Shown here: positions 30,186-38,974 of the stretch, in pieces
How positions within the stretch are numbered: position 1 is the stretch's first letter
Layout: every line of letters starts with the position of its first letter
Assembly (NCBI GenBank): GCA_964655355.1
Contig: CAZZMD010000012.1
Coordinates: 25,483-89,482 of the forward strand
Direction: 5' to 3'
DNA: 64,000 nt
Source: CALGDE01 sp964655355
Lineage (GTDB): Bacteria; Cyanobacteriota; Cyanobacteriia; CACIAM-69d
Notes under the pieces: generated by a model
Seen by the model: only the letters and a program-made list of their open reading frames with translations
Told to the model about the DNA's origin: nothing
Databases searched by the model: none
Translations under genes and position numbers: made by a program

Positions 30186-30659
30186 ATGATTTCAATCCCT
30201 TGGCATTCCCCTGCGGTTGTGGCCCATTCGGAGCTGCTCCTGACTAGTTTTGAAAGGGTGGTGGGGCAGCCTTTGATCCCAAATTTGGCGGCGACCCCTG
30301 AGCAGCGGGCTCAGCAGATATTTGAAACGCCGTTTGTTCTGGTGTCCCATGGCACTGAGGCGGACCCCATTTTTAACTATGGCAATCGGCGGGCGTTGGA
30401 GTTGTGGGAAACAACGTGGGAGGCGATGACCCAAATGCCGTCCCGGCTGACGGCGGAGCCGATGAATCGGGAGGAGCGATCGCACATTTTGTCCGAAACA
30501 GCGCGACAGGGGTATGTGACCGGATATTCCGGGGTGCGCATTTCCACGGCGGGGCGACGATTCCGCATTTTGGATGTGACCATCTGGAATGTGATGGATG
30601 ACGAGGGCGTTAAGCGGGGGCAGGCTGCCACTTATCACCGCATTGAACGATTGGATTAG
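30186..30659 (+). CDS. MEKHLA domain protein
   Basis: A 157-residue cytosolic protein that is almost entirely one MEKHLA domain, a PAS-related fold first seen at the C-terminus of plant HD-ZIP III proteins. Visible pieces are ETPFVLVSHGTEADPIFNYGNRRALELWE, MPSRLTAEPMNREERSHIL and GYSGVRISTAGRRFRILDVTIWNVMDDEG. The ligand is unknown. I chose the ATG at 30186, which starts at the conserved region; the frame is open 6 codons further. The GH13 gene starts 75 bp downstream on the same strand. Confidence 0.85.
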   Translation: MISIPWHSPAVVAHSELLLTSFERVVGQPLIPNLAATPEQRAQQIFETPFVLVSHGTEADPIFNYGNRRALELWETTWEAMTQMPSRLTAEPMNREERSHILSETARQGYVTGYSGVRISTAGRRFRILDVTIWNVMDDEGVKRGQAATYHRIERLD

Positions 30660-30734
30660 AGCCAGAATTAGGGCATAGGATTCGCCCTTAAAAGCTGGGT
30701 TAGGATGTGGCTGTGTTGTTTGGGGGACAGCTTT

Positions 30735-32231
30735 ATGGTGGCGATCCGCACGCCCGATTGGGTCAAGCACGCCGTCTTCTACCAAATTTTTCCTGACTCT
30801 TTTTCCAGCGGTGCAGCGCCTCCCCGACAGCCGGGCGAGCCCTACATGCCTAAGCCCAGTCCGCAACATTTGGAGCCTTGGGATGCGCCGCCGTCGTTCC
30901 AGCGCAGTAAGGGGGGGAATTTATGGGGGGTGTGCGATCGCCTGGATTATTTACAGGATCTGGGCATTAATGCGCTCTATTTAAATCCGGTTTTCCAGTC
31001 GGCGAGTAACCATGGCTATCATCCCCATGATTACTATCAAGTGGACCCGATTGTAGGGGGAAACAAAGCACTGCTGACGCTGCTGGAAAAAGCCCATGAT
31101 CGCAATATTCGAGTAATTTTAGACGGGGTGTTTAACCATGCCAGTCGAGGATTTTATTACTTTAATGACATTCTAGAAAACGGCGGAAATTCCCCCTGGT
31201 TAGATTGGTTTCAGGTGGATGATTGGCCCCTCGCCCCCTACGATGGCAGCCGCCCGGCAAATTATAAAAGCTGGATTGATTATCGGGCTTTGCCTCAGTT
31301 CAATCACCACAACCCAGAGGTGCGTGAATATTTGATGGGAGTGGGAGAGTATTGGATCGCCCAAGGATTTGATGGCTGGCGTTTGGATGTGCCTTTTTGT
31401 GTGACGGCTCCCGATTTCTGGCGGGAATTTCGCGATCGCATTAAGGCGATTAATCCCGAGGCTTATATTGTTGGGGAGGTGTGGACCAACTGTCAGGAAT
31501 GGTTGGATGGTACCCAGTTTGATGGGGTGATGAATTATTTATTTACGGGACCGACGTTGGCATTTGTTGCGGGCGATCGCGTGGTTCGTTCCCTGGTGGA
31601 AGGTCCGGATTATCAACCCTATCCAGCATTGGATGCGGCCGGCTATAGTCAGGCGATGGAGCAGCTTTTGAACCTGTATCCTTGGGAAATTCAACTGACC
31701 CAATTAAACCTATTGGATAGTCACGATACGGCGCGGGTGCGATCGGTGGTAAATGGGGATGGGGCTAGCGTTGAATTGTCGACGTTGCTGATGATGACGT
31801 TCCCGGGGGCACCGACGGTTTATTACGGGAATGAGGTGGGGTTGGAAGGGGGATTGGATCCCGATTGCCGTCGGGGATTTCCGCAGGATTCCTCCCAGTG
31901 GGATCAGGTGACCTTGGACTATCACAAAGCGCTGATTGCGATCCGGCACCGCTACCCTGTCCTCCGTACAGGGGCTTATTCGACCGTCTTTGCGGATGAC
32001 GGTTGCTATATATTTTGTCGGGGCGAAGGATCGGACCCTCAGCGGGTTATGGTTGCGGTGAATGCGGGCGATCGCCCCTTTACCGCGTCGATTATTGGGG
32101 AGGCTGGGGACAGTCAGCCGGACCAAATTGTTTATGGTCAAGGACAGGCGCAATGGGATCAAAATGATTCGGGTTGTCCTGTTTTGACCGTGGAATTACC
32201 GCCTCGTCAAGGCATTATTATTGCTCCTTAG
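30735..32231 (+). CDS. GH13 alpha-amylase family enzyme, neopullulanase/cyclomaltodextrinase-like
   Basis: A 498-residue enzyme without a signal peptide, so probably intracellular and acting on alpha-1,4-glucans or maltodextrins. The (beta/alpha)8 barrel begins at once: DWVKHAVFYQIFPDSF. The catalytic regions are DGVFNHAS (region I), the nucleophile Asp218 in GWRLDVP, the acid/base Glu248 in VGEVW and Asp331 in LDSHDTAR. A beta-sandwich C-domain follows from about residue 410. The N-terminal starch-binding domain common in neopullulanases is missing, as in many bacterial short forms. The ATG at 30735 lies right before the barrel. Glycogen turnover is the likely setting. Confidence 0.92.
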   Translation: MVAIRTPDWVKHAVFYQIFPDSFSSGAAPPRQPGEPYMPKPSPQHLEPWDAPPSFQRSKGGNLWGVCDRLDYLQDLGINALYLNPVFQSASNHGYHPHDYYQVDPIVGGNKALLTLLEKAHDRNIRVILDGVFNHASRGFYYFNDILENGGNSPWLDWFQVDDWPLAPYDGSRPANYKSWIDYRALPQFNHHNPEVREYLMGVGEYWIAQGFDGWRLDVPFCVTAPDFWREFRDRIKAINPEAYIVGEVWTNCQEWLDGTQFDGVMNYLFTGPTLAFVAGDRVVRSLVEGPDYQPYPALDAAGYSQAMEQLLNLYPWEIQLTQLNLLDSHDTARVRSVVNGDGASVELSTLLMMTFPGAPTVYYGNEVGLEGGLDPDCRRGFPQDSSQWDQVTLDYHKALIAIRHRYPVLRTGAYSTVFADDGCYIFCRGEGSDPQRVMVAVNAGDRPFTASIIGEAGDSQPDQIVYGQGQAQWDQNDSGCPVLTVELPPRQGIIIAP

Positions 32232-32285
32232 TAATGGTCTGAAAAACGATTTAGCTTCAGTCTAAAAATCTGCCCCATAACTCAT

Positions 32286-33188
32286 ATGTTAAAGCTGATC
32301 GATCTCTGTAAAACCTTTGGTGATCGCCAGGTTTTGGACAACCTATCACTGACGCTGACGCCAGGGCAAGTTTATGGGCTGTTGGGGGCAAATGGGGCGG
32401 GTAAAACTACGACGATTAATATTATCTGTAAACTGCTGACCCAGGATAAGGGGGAAGTCTGGCTTGGGGATGAAATCCTATCGGATAATAATAAGCGGTT
32501 TATTGGCATTGCACCCCAGGATAATTTGATTTATAAAAGCCTTTCCTGTGGTGAAAATTTACGGTTTTTTGGTGAGATCTATGGGCTGGATCGTAAAACC
32601 TGTCAGGACCGTATTAAAGATTGTTTGGAGGCGGTGAATTTGGGCGATCGCGCGGATAGTTCCGTAGATACTTTGAGCGGGGGGATGCAGCGACGGATTA
32701 ATATTGCGATCGCCCTGATGCATCAGCCTAAGGTGTTGATTTTGGATGAGCCGACGACGGGGCTTGATATTGAAACCCGCTACGATATTTGGTCACTCAT
32801 TGAAACCCTACGACAACGGGGGATGACCATTTTATTGACCACGCATTTATTAGATGAAGCGGAACGACTCTGTCAAAAAATTGGAATTTTACAGGGCGGA
32901 AAACTATTGGCGGAGGGACCGTTGGCGGAGCTGCGGCAGGTGATCCCCGCTCAGGAAATTATTACCCTCATCACGCCCGACGAGGACGCCGCGATCGCCA
33001 TTGGCCAAGCCCAGGGATTTACCCATCGGTACTATGGCGATCGGTTGTCCTTTTGGATACCTGACCTGTTGGATCTGCAAACGGTGATTAATTACTTTTC
33101 CACCATTGAGGTCAACTCCATTGCCCGTCAGCCCGTGGGACTGGAGCATATTTATCTGGAGCTGACCCGTCAGGAGGGTTCTCCGTGA
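32286..33188 (+). CDS. ABC transporter ATP-binding protein without adjacent permease
   Basis: A 300-residue ATPase of the CcmA/DrrA-type exporter class. Walker A is GANGAGKTT (about residues 36-44), the Q-loop APQDN, the signature LSGGMQRR, Walker B VLILDEPTTG and the H-loop TTHLLDEAERL. The C-terminal 80 residues (ITLITPDEDAAIAIGQAQGF, LQTVINYFSTIEVNSIARQPVGLEHIYLELT) are the usual accessory domain. The gene normally next to such an ATPase encodes an ABC-2 permease, but the following gene is a glycosyltransferase, so the membrane partner is elsewhere. It starts 54 bp after the GH13 gene. Confidence 0.92.
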   Translation: MLKLIDLCKTFGDRQVLDNLSLTLTPGQVYGLLGANGAGKTTTINIICKLLTQDKGEVWLGDEILSDNNKRFIGIAPQDNLIYKSLSCGENLRFFGEIYGLDRKTCQDRIKDCLEAVNLGDRADSSVDTLSGGMQRRINIAIALMHQPKVLILDEPTTGLDIETRYDIWSLIETLRQRGMTILLTTHLLDEAERLCQKIGILQGGKLLAEGPLAELRQVIPAQEIITLITPDEDAAIAIGQAQGFTHRYYGDRLSFWIPDLLDLQTVINYFSTIEVNSIARQPVGLEHIYLELTRQEGSP

Positions 33189-33391
33189 TATGTCGTCGCC
33201 ATTGGAGGTGACGAAAACGACCCTGGGATCCTGAGCTATCTTGGAACAGGGCGAAGAAAGGGGGATGAGGCATCACATTCCACGCGGACGACGGCCCCTG
33301 GGAAAAGGGATTCCTGTACAAGAACCATGGGATCCGCTGATTCCTGACAAATCACATCGCGAATCAATCATATTAAAGTTCGGAAATAGCT

Positions 33392-34399
33392 ATGGATGGG
33401 ATTTATATTCTCGGCAATGATGCTGTCTTTGATCAGACTATGGCGCTGATTAACAGCATTCAAGCCCATAATGGCGATCGCTATCCCATTTGTGTGGTGC
33501 CCTATGACGACAGAATGGACCGCATCCGAGAAGCAATTACTGAGTATTCTGGTGTCTCGGTTTTTGATAATGCGGCAATTCTGAAGCGTTGGACTGATTT
33601 TGTGTATCGCTTCTGGGATCAGGTGCCCCAGCGCTATGACTTTTGGAGTAAGGGCGGCACGACCAGTGGGGTCCATCGCCTCGGAGCCCACAACCGGTTT
33701 GTTGCGTTTGATGCGGAATCCCCATTTTCGCGATTTGTTTACTTAGATGCCGATACGTTGGCGCTATCGTCCCTTGAGCCTTTCTTTGAGGCTTTGGATT
33801 CTGTGGATTTCGTTACCTATGATTTCCAATACAAGGATCCGACCCATGTGTTTAATATGGAATTGCAAAAAACGACGCAATTTCTAACGCAAACGAATAG
33901 CGCTGAAAAGCTTTTTTGTACGGGCATGTTTGCGTCTAAAAATGATGTGATCACGCCGGAAGGACTGGAGCAGGTGATTGAGTCTTTGCAGGGGGATAAT
34001 AGTCAAGTTTTGTTTCCGCCGGCACCGGTTAATACGAGCCTGAACTATACGTTAATTACCCTGGGATTGTCCTACTCCAACTTTGCGATCGACTGGCCGA
34101 AGGAGCGGCGTACCGGCTGTTGCGTGACGTCTGATCATTTCCAGGAGCGCGATTGGAAATTGTATGACGGTGATGCGCCGCTGATTTATTTTCACTACAT
34201 TGGCCTGTCGAGCAAGCTGTTTTCGCGCCTCTGTTCCGGGGAAAACATTGATTTCCCCTACCGCGAGATTTTCCTCCACTATCGCTATTTGAAGCATCCC
34301 GAGGAGCGGCCCGTGTTAAAGGGCAAGCTGATTAATGATGATGCGCCGAGTGTTTTGGGACGCCTGAAACGCAAAATCAAGGGCACCCTCAAGGTGTAG
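33392..34399 (+). CDS. GT8-like glycosyltransferase family protein (Npun_R2821/R2822-like)
   Basis: A 335-residue cytosolic protein. The start GIYILGNDAVFDQTMALINSIQAHNGDRYPICVVPYDD and the metal-binding DxD at Asp119-Asp121 (FVYLDADTLAL) indicate a GT-A fold of the GT8 (glycogenin/galactosyltransferase) kind. DYRDFW-like contacts are replaced by RYDFWSKGGTTSG. The C-terminus is basic (RLKRKIKGTLKV), which could associate with membranes. It resembles the cyanobacterial family named after Nostoc punctiforme R2821/R2822, whose sugar donor and acceptor are not known to me. Upstream lie a lone ABC ATPase and a 203-bp gap. Confidence 0.7.
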   Translation: MDGIYILGNDAVFDQTMALINSIQAHNGDRYPICVVPYDDRMDRIREAITEYSGVSVFDNAAILKRWTDFVYRFWDQVPQRYDFWSKGGTTSGVHRLGAHNRFVAFDAESPFSRFVYLDADTLALSSLEPFFEALDSVDFVTYDFQYKDPTHVFNMELQKTTQFLTQTNSAEKLFCTGMFASKNDVITPEGLEQVIESLQGDNSQVLFPPAPVNTSLNYTLITLGLSYSNFAIDWPKERRTGCCVTSDHFQERDWKLYDGDAPLIYFHYIGLSSKLFSRLCSGENIDFPYREIFLHYRYLKHPEERPVLKGKLINDDAPSVLGRLKRKIKGTLKV

Positions 34400-34445
34400 T
34401 AACGCCCGTAACGCCACCAACCTAGGACGACTGAGTTATCAAGAG

Positions 34446-35393
34446 CTACTTGATGGCAACGGGATCCTGGAAGAGGGGCGTGCTGAGATATCGTTCGCCG
34501 AAGCTGGGTTGAATCACCACAATTAACTTGTCTGCATTCTCGGGGCGTTGGGCGACCTTGAGGGCGGCGCAGACGGCGGCCCCAGTGGAAATCCCCGATA
34601 GGATCCCTTCCTCTCGGGCTAAGCGGCGTCCGTAGGTGATGGCTTCCTCATCCGTGATGGTCACCACTTCGTCGATGATGCCCACGTTGAGGACGGCCGG
34701 GATAAAGCCCGCACCGATGCCTTGGATTTTGTGGGGACCGGGGCTGCCGCCAGATAAAACCGGGCTATTGGTGGGTTCGACGGCGATCGCCCGTAGGGTT
34801 TCTTTGCGACTTTTCAGGACCTCTGCCGTCCCTGTAATGGTGCCGCCGGTGCCGACCCCTGCCACCAGAATATCCACCTGGCCCTCCGTATCGTCCCAAA
34901 TTTCCTGGGCCGTGCTTTGGCGATGGATATCGGGGTTCGCCCCATTTTTAAACTGCTGCAACATAAACGCATCGGGCAGCTCATTGACGATCGCCTGGGC
35001 GCGACTGATGCAGCCCCCCATCCCCTCAATGCCGGGGGTTAGCTCCAGCTTGGCTCCGTAGGCCTGCAACATGGCCCGCCGCTCCGAACTCATGGTTTCC
35101 GGCATGGTCAAAATCAGGTCATAGCCCTTCGCCGCCGCCACCATAGCTAAGGCGATCCCCGTATTCCCCGAGGTGGGCTCAACGAGCACGGTTTTGCCCG
35201 GCGTAATTAATCCCTCCGCTTCGGCCATTTGGATCATGTTGCAGCCGATGCGATCCTTGACGGAGGCGGACGGGTTCATGCTTTCCATTTTCAGGACAAT
35301 ATCCGCCACACATCCCTCAGCCTTGGGCATCCGATTCAGCCGGAGCAGAGGCGTTTTGCCAATGAGGTCGGTGATATTGTTCGCGATTTTCAT
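34446..35393 (-). CDS. cysK: Cysteine synthase A (O-acetylserine sulfhydrylase)
   Basis: A 315-residue PLP enzyme that makes cysteine from O-acetylserine and sulfide. The start IANNITDLIGKTPLLRLNRM, the PLP Lys46 in NPSASVKDRIG, the substrate loop TSGNTGIA and the phosphate cup GVGTGGTITG are all canonical, and GAGFIP is conserved. The frame is open to 35579, but the extension has no homology and enters the dgkA gene, so the ATG at 35393 is chosen. It lies 83 bp downstream of dgkA on the same strand. Confidence 0.96.
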   Translation of the reverse strand: MKIANNITDLIGKTPLLRLNRMPKAEGCVADIVLKMESMNPSASVKDRIGCNMIQMAEAEGLITPGKTVLVEPTSGNTGIALAMVAAAKGYDLILTMPETMSSERRAMLQAYGAKLELTPGIEGMGGCISRAQAIVNELPDAFMLQQFKNGANPDIHRQSTAQEIWDDTEGQVDILVAGVGTGGTITGTAEVLKSRKETLRAIAVEPTNSPVLSGGSPGPHKIQGIGAGFIPAVLNVGIIDEVVTITDEEAITYGRRLAREEGILSGISTGAAVCAALKVAQRPENADKLIVVIQPSFGERYLSTPLFQDPVAIK

Positions 35394-35476
35394 AGGATTG
35401 TTTGAAAGAGGAGTCCGTCGGCAGCCCAATCCCATTTTATGTCTCAAGGACGGGCTAAGGGCTCCCGTTCGGGACC

Positions 35477-35992
35477 CTACAGTCCGCCCGTGATCTTTAA
35501 CCATGCCTGGGGCAGGATAAGGATGGTGCCGATGAGAACGCTGGCGATCGCCGCCACGAGTACTGCCCCCGCCGCGCAATCCTTAGCGACTTTGGCGAGG
35601 TCGTGATATTGATTGCCCACGGTTAAATCCACCACCGCTTCCAGGGCGGTATTGACCAGCTCCAGGGCCAGGATCAGGGTCACCAGCAAAATAATGAGGC
35701 AAATTTCCAGGGCCGACGCTTGCACCCAGGCGAGGACTGCGCCGATAAAGATTCCTGCCCCCACGTGAACTCGAAAATTGCGCTGGGTGCGGAAGGCGTA
35801 CTGAATTCCGGCGCTGGCGTAATGGAAACTGCTGAGGAGATCTGGGGCGACCTTCCAGGCCTCGGGGCGCGATCGCAATCCTGCGACGGGGGGTTTGGGC
35901 GCTCTTTTGAATAGTGGGGAGGCGGTGGCCTTTTGGGAATTGTTCATGCCAGTTGCGTTGCCAAAAACACCATAAACAGGATTACTTGCCAT
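35477..35992 (-). CDS. dgkA: Diacylglycerol/undecaprenol kinase family membrane protein
   Basis: A 171-residue integral membrane kinase. After a variable, basic N-terminus of about 50 residues comes the family core: SFHYASAGIQYAFRTQRNFRVHVGAG, three membrane helices, and the catalytic ELVNTALEAVVDL plus AKVAKDCAAGAVLVAA. Gram-positive and cyanobacterial relatives phosphorylate undecaprenol or diacylglycerol; the substrate here is not known. An internal ATG at codon 16 could also serve as start. It follows ybeY on the same strand, the usual cyanobacterial order. Confidence 0.92.
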   Translation of the reverse strand: MASNPVYGVFGNATGMNNSQKATASPLFKRAPKPPVAGLRSRPEAWKVAPDLLSSFHYASAGIQYAFRTQRNFRVHVGAGIFIGAVLAWVQASALEICLIILLVTLILALELVNTALEAVVDLTVGNQYHDLAKVAKDCAAGAVLVAAIASVLIGTILILPQAWLKITGGL

Positions 35993-36118
35993 AGCGGTCG
36001 GACAGAAGAGTAGGGGCTCTAGAGTGATCCCCGCCTGTATTCCTCTATCTCTATCAACAGATAGCGCCCTATAAAATGACGCTCTGTAAACAGATGAAGG
36101 GGACGTACAGGTCGAATT

Positions 36119-36817
36119 TTATACGTAGCCCAGGTCCGTGGCCTGGATTGCACCCCAATTTACTCTTCCTAGGTTGGCTGCGGTCAACAGGGTTTGTTGG
36201 CGGCGCAGCATGATCTGTAGATGCTTTGGGTCAGGATGGTCCCACCCCACTAGGTGTAACATTCCATGGGTTGCTAGCCATGCTAGCTCCAGGGAGAGGG
36301 AGTGACCTAGGGTTTGGGCTTGGGTTTGGGCGGTGTCTAGGGAAATGATGATGTCCCCCAGTTCGATGGGCTCATCAATGGGTTCATCAACGGGTTCCTC
36401 AATGGGGTCATCAACGGGTTCCTCAAGCTTCGGCGACGAATCCGGAGAGAGGGCTCCCCCTTGGAGTTGTGCCATTAGGATAGCCGGTGGTAGCCCTTCT
36501 AGGGCGGCGAAGGCTAAAACGTCCGTCGGGCGATCGCTGTTGCGATAGTCCCGATTTAACGCCTGGATGCCGTCGTCGGTGGTGAGTTGTAGGGTGAGGG
36601 CGATCGCCCAGGTGTGTTTGGACCGCGTGGCTAGGACGGGGGCTAGGTAGGGCAGATCGTCGGGGGTTAGGCTATGCCACCACTGATCAAACCATTCCTG
36701 CCATTGGGTTTCTGTGGGCAATGAACGATCTGGCCCGTCGCCGTTGGGGGGCTCAGGTCGGCCGCTCTGGGGGGCATTCTGGGGATCATGCTGGAGGGTC
36801 AGCGCCACAGGAATCAT
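36119..36817 (-). CDS. ybeY: Endoribonuclease YbeY (16S rRNA maturation) with an acidic insertion
   Basis: A 232-residue zinc-dependent RNase involved in 16S rRNA 3'-end maturation and ribosome quality control. The metal motif HGMLHLVGWDH provides His184, His188 and His194; LNRDYRNSDRPTDVLAFA and LGDIIISLDTA are family signatures. Between these two lies an extra segment of about 40 residues containing EEPVDDPIEEPVDEPIDEPIE, coded by a 12-bp unit repeated about five times (36362-36424). The N-terminus is also longer than usual (about 45 residues, Pro-rich). The domain itself looks intact. dgkA lies downstream and DUF3285 upstream. Confidence 0.93.
   Translation of the reverse strand: MIPVALTLQHDPQNAPQSGRPEPPNGDGPDRSLPTETQWQEWFDQWWHSLTPDDLPYLAPVLATRSKHTWAIALTLQLTTDDGIQALNRDYRNSDRPTDVLAFAALEGLPPAILMAQLQGGALSPDSSPKLEEPVDDPIEEPVDEPIDEPIELGDIIISLDTAQTQAQTLGHSLSLELAWLATHGMLHLVGWDHPDPKHLQIMLRRQQTLLTAANLGRVNWGAIQATDLGYV
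36362..36424 (-). repeat. In-frame 12-bp repeat inside ybeY
   Basis: About five tandem 12-bp copies encode EPVD/DPIE/EPVD/EPID/EPIE, an acidic loop inserted between two conserved YbeY motifs. Confidence 0.8.
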
Positions 36818-36855
36818 GGCAGGGGCAGGGTAGAGGACGGTGGGGATGGGCGGTG

Positions 36856-37047
36856 CTACCGGGTTAGGTAGGCGAGGGCGACGAAGATCCCCAACAGGGC
36901 GCTGACGGTGAGACCGAAGTGTTGCAGGGATTTGCCGCCTTTTTTTACCATGTTGCGCATGGCGAGTTTGACATAACTGGGGGGCGCTTCGGCGGGGGTG
37001 GTGTCCTCGGTTGCCGCTGGTTTGGGTTGGGTGTCGGGGGAGGCCAT
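36856..37047 (-). CDS. DUF3285 small membrane protein
   Basis: A 63-residue protein: an Ala/Pro/Thr-rich N-terminus, then PSYVKLAMRNMVKKGGKSLQHFGLTVSALLGIFVALAYLTR, the DUF3285 core with one membrane helix. The family is limited to cyanobacteria and commonly sits beside ybeY and dgkA. Function unknown. It ends 38 bp before the ybeY start, so the three probably form one transcription unit. Confidence 0.85.
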   Translation of the reverse strand: MASPDTQPKPAATEDTTPAEAPPSYVKLAMRNMVKKGGKSLQHFGLTVSALLGIFVALAYLTR

Positions 37048-37188
37048 GTCAGGTGGGAGAGAAAGATTGCATTGAAGTTTGAACTAATGTTACAGGATGT
37101 GCCCGCGAAAAAAATTCCCCCGGCGATCGCCAGGGGAGGGATTGAGTAGGGAGTAGGGGGTTGGTGCCCCGCTTCGGGGAATGGGACG

Positions 37189-38772
37189 TTACAGGCGAAC
37201 CGTGTAGGCGTCGCGGATTCCGGGCACTTTCATGATTTCTTCCTGTAAGCCTTCGGGGAGGGGATCGTCGATGCTGAGGACCATCACCGCGTCGCCCCGG
37301 ACAATCTTGCGACCCACCTGCATACTCGCAATATTGACGTTGAAGCTGCCCAGCAGGGAGCCGATTTTGCCGATAATCCCCGGCATATCCCGGTGTAGGG
37401 TCAGCAGCATATAGCGGGTGGGGGTCACGTTGATGGGGAATTCATCGATGCTGATGATGTGGATATTGCCATCGCTGAGGACGGCTCCAGTGGCGGAGTG
37501 ATCCCCTTCTGCGCCGTGGGCGGACAGGAACAGCGACCCGGTGTAATCCCGTTCGGCGGCGTCACGGGTTTCGATGACGCGGATGCCTCGCTCTTTGGCT
37601 TCGATGGACGCATTAACGTAGTTCACCCGTTCCCGCAACGCCTGGGATAGCAAACCTTTTAGGGAGGCGATCGTGATGGGCTTGCTGTCCTTTTCGGCTA
37701 GTTCGCCCTGGAGGCGGATGGTTAGGGAATCGATGCGGCCGCCGGCTAGCTGGCTGACCAAGTTGCCTAGGGTTTCCGCCAGGGTCATATAGGGGCGGAG
37801 CTGTTCCATAACGTCGGGGTAGAGGCCGGGGATGTTCACCGCTGATCGCGCTGCTAGTCCGAGCAACACATCGCGAATTTGCTCCGCCACATCGATCGCC
37901 ACATTGGTTTGCGCTTCGGCGGTGGAGGCTCCTAGGTGCGGCGTCAGAACAATTTCCCGATCCAGGGTCCGCAAGGGGGAGTCCGCCGCTAGGGGTTCGC
38001 CGTCAAATACATCGAGGGCCGCCCCAGCAATTTTCTTGGCTTTGAGCGCTTCGTAGAGGGCCTGTTCGTCGATGATGCCGCCGCGGGCACAGTTGATCAG
38101 GCGGGCGGTGGGTTTCATCCGCTCCAGGGCTTCCGCGTCGATCAGATTGGTGGTTTCTGGGGTTTTGGGCATGTGCAGCGTAATAAAATCCGCCTCCGCC
38201 AGCAGCCGGTTTAGGTCCACCAGCTTGCAGCCCATTTGCTCGGCCCGTTCAGCCGAAATAAAAGGGTCGTAGGCAAGCAGCTTCATGCCCATGGATTTGG
38301 CGCTGTTGGCTACATGGGAGCCAATTTTGCCGAGCCCCACGATGCCTAAGGTTTTTTTGTAAACTTCAACCCCGGTGAATTTTTTGCGATCCCAGCCCCC
38401 CTCTTTCATCGTGGCGTTGGCCTGACCAATGTGGCGGGAGATGGCAAACATCATGGCGATCGCATGTTCTGCGGCGGCGATCGTATTGCCTTCGGGGGAG
38501 TTCACCACCACAATGCCCTGGCGGGTGGCGGCGGGAACGTCCACATTGTCCACCCCAACGCCGGCGCGCCCCACAATTTTGAGATTGTTGGCTGCTTCAA
38601 TGACCGCCTGGGTGACCTGGGTGCCAGAGCGAATCATCAGGGCATCGTAGTCGGGGATAATCTTCACCAGCTCTTCCGGCGAGAGACCCGTTTGTACGTC
38701 CACTTGAGCAACTTGGGACAGGATATCAATCCCGGCTTGATCGATGGGATCGGAGACAAGAACCTTGGGCAT
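37189..38772 (-). CDS. serA: D-3-phosphoglycerate dehydrogenase
   Basis: A 527-residue enzyme for the first step of phosphorylated serine synthesis (3-phosphoglycerate to 3-phosphohydroxypyruvate). This is the long form. The substrate domain starts KVLVSDPIDQAGIDIL. The NAD domain has GIVGLGKIGSHVA, and the catalytic His lies in VLTPHLGAST. An allosteric ASB domain follows (about 315-450), and the C-terminal ACT domain has MLLTLHRDMPGIIGKIGSLLGSFNVNIASMQVGR. Serine feedback through ACT is expected. It is separated by 141 bp from DUF3285. Confidence 0.97.
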   Translation of the reverse strand: MPKVLVSDPIDQAGIDILSQVAQVDVQTGLSPEELVKIIPDYDALMIRSGTQVTQAVIEAANNLKIVGRAGVGVDNVDVPAATRQGIVVVNSPEGNTIAAAEHAIAMMFAISRHIGQANATMKEGGWDRKKFTGVEVYKKTLGIVGLGKIGSHVANSAKSMGMKLLAYDPFISAERAEQMGCKLVDLNRLLAEADFITLHMPKTPETTNLIDAEALERMKPTARLINCARGGIIDEQALYEALKAKKIAGAALDVFDGEPLAADSPLRTLDREIVLTPHLGASTAEAQTNVAIDVAEQIRDVLLGLAARSAVNIPGLYPDVMEQLRPYMTLAETLGNLVSQLAGGRIDSLTIRLQGELAEKDSKPITIASLKGLLSQALRERVNYVNASIEAKERGIRVIETRDAAERDYTGSLFLSAHGAEGDHSATGAVLSDGNIHIISIDEFPINVTPTRYMLLTLHRDMPGIIGKIGSLLGSFNVNIASMQVGRKIVRGDAVMVLSIDDPLPEGLQEEIMKVPGIRDAYTVRL

Positions 38773-38974
38773 GGTGATCGGTAAGGGGCGCGCAAGAACA
38801 ATTTATTTTGGTCCATTTTCCGTGGACCGGCTCTGATTCTACTATTGTCTGGGGGATTGTCTCGGACGATACCCTTTAAAACTCAGAATTTTGCATCGGT
38901 CAGTTTTGATCCCCGGGCCTCCAGACTGAAAAATCTCGATGGATGGGGTTCCTGTGTCCCCCTAGGAGCGGGAA

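Noticed and set aside
30735..32231. Ser-His-Asp at region IV of the GH13 enzyme seemed to lack the usual Asn-His-Asp.
   Set aside because: SHD is common in the neopullulanase/cyclomaltodextrinase branch, so it is not unusual.
35394..35579. N-terminal extension of cysK by 62 codons.
   Set aside because: It runs into dgkA and lacks homology; CysK begins at the IANNITDLIGKTP segment.
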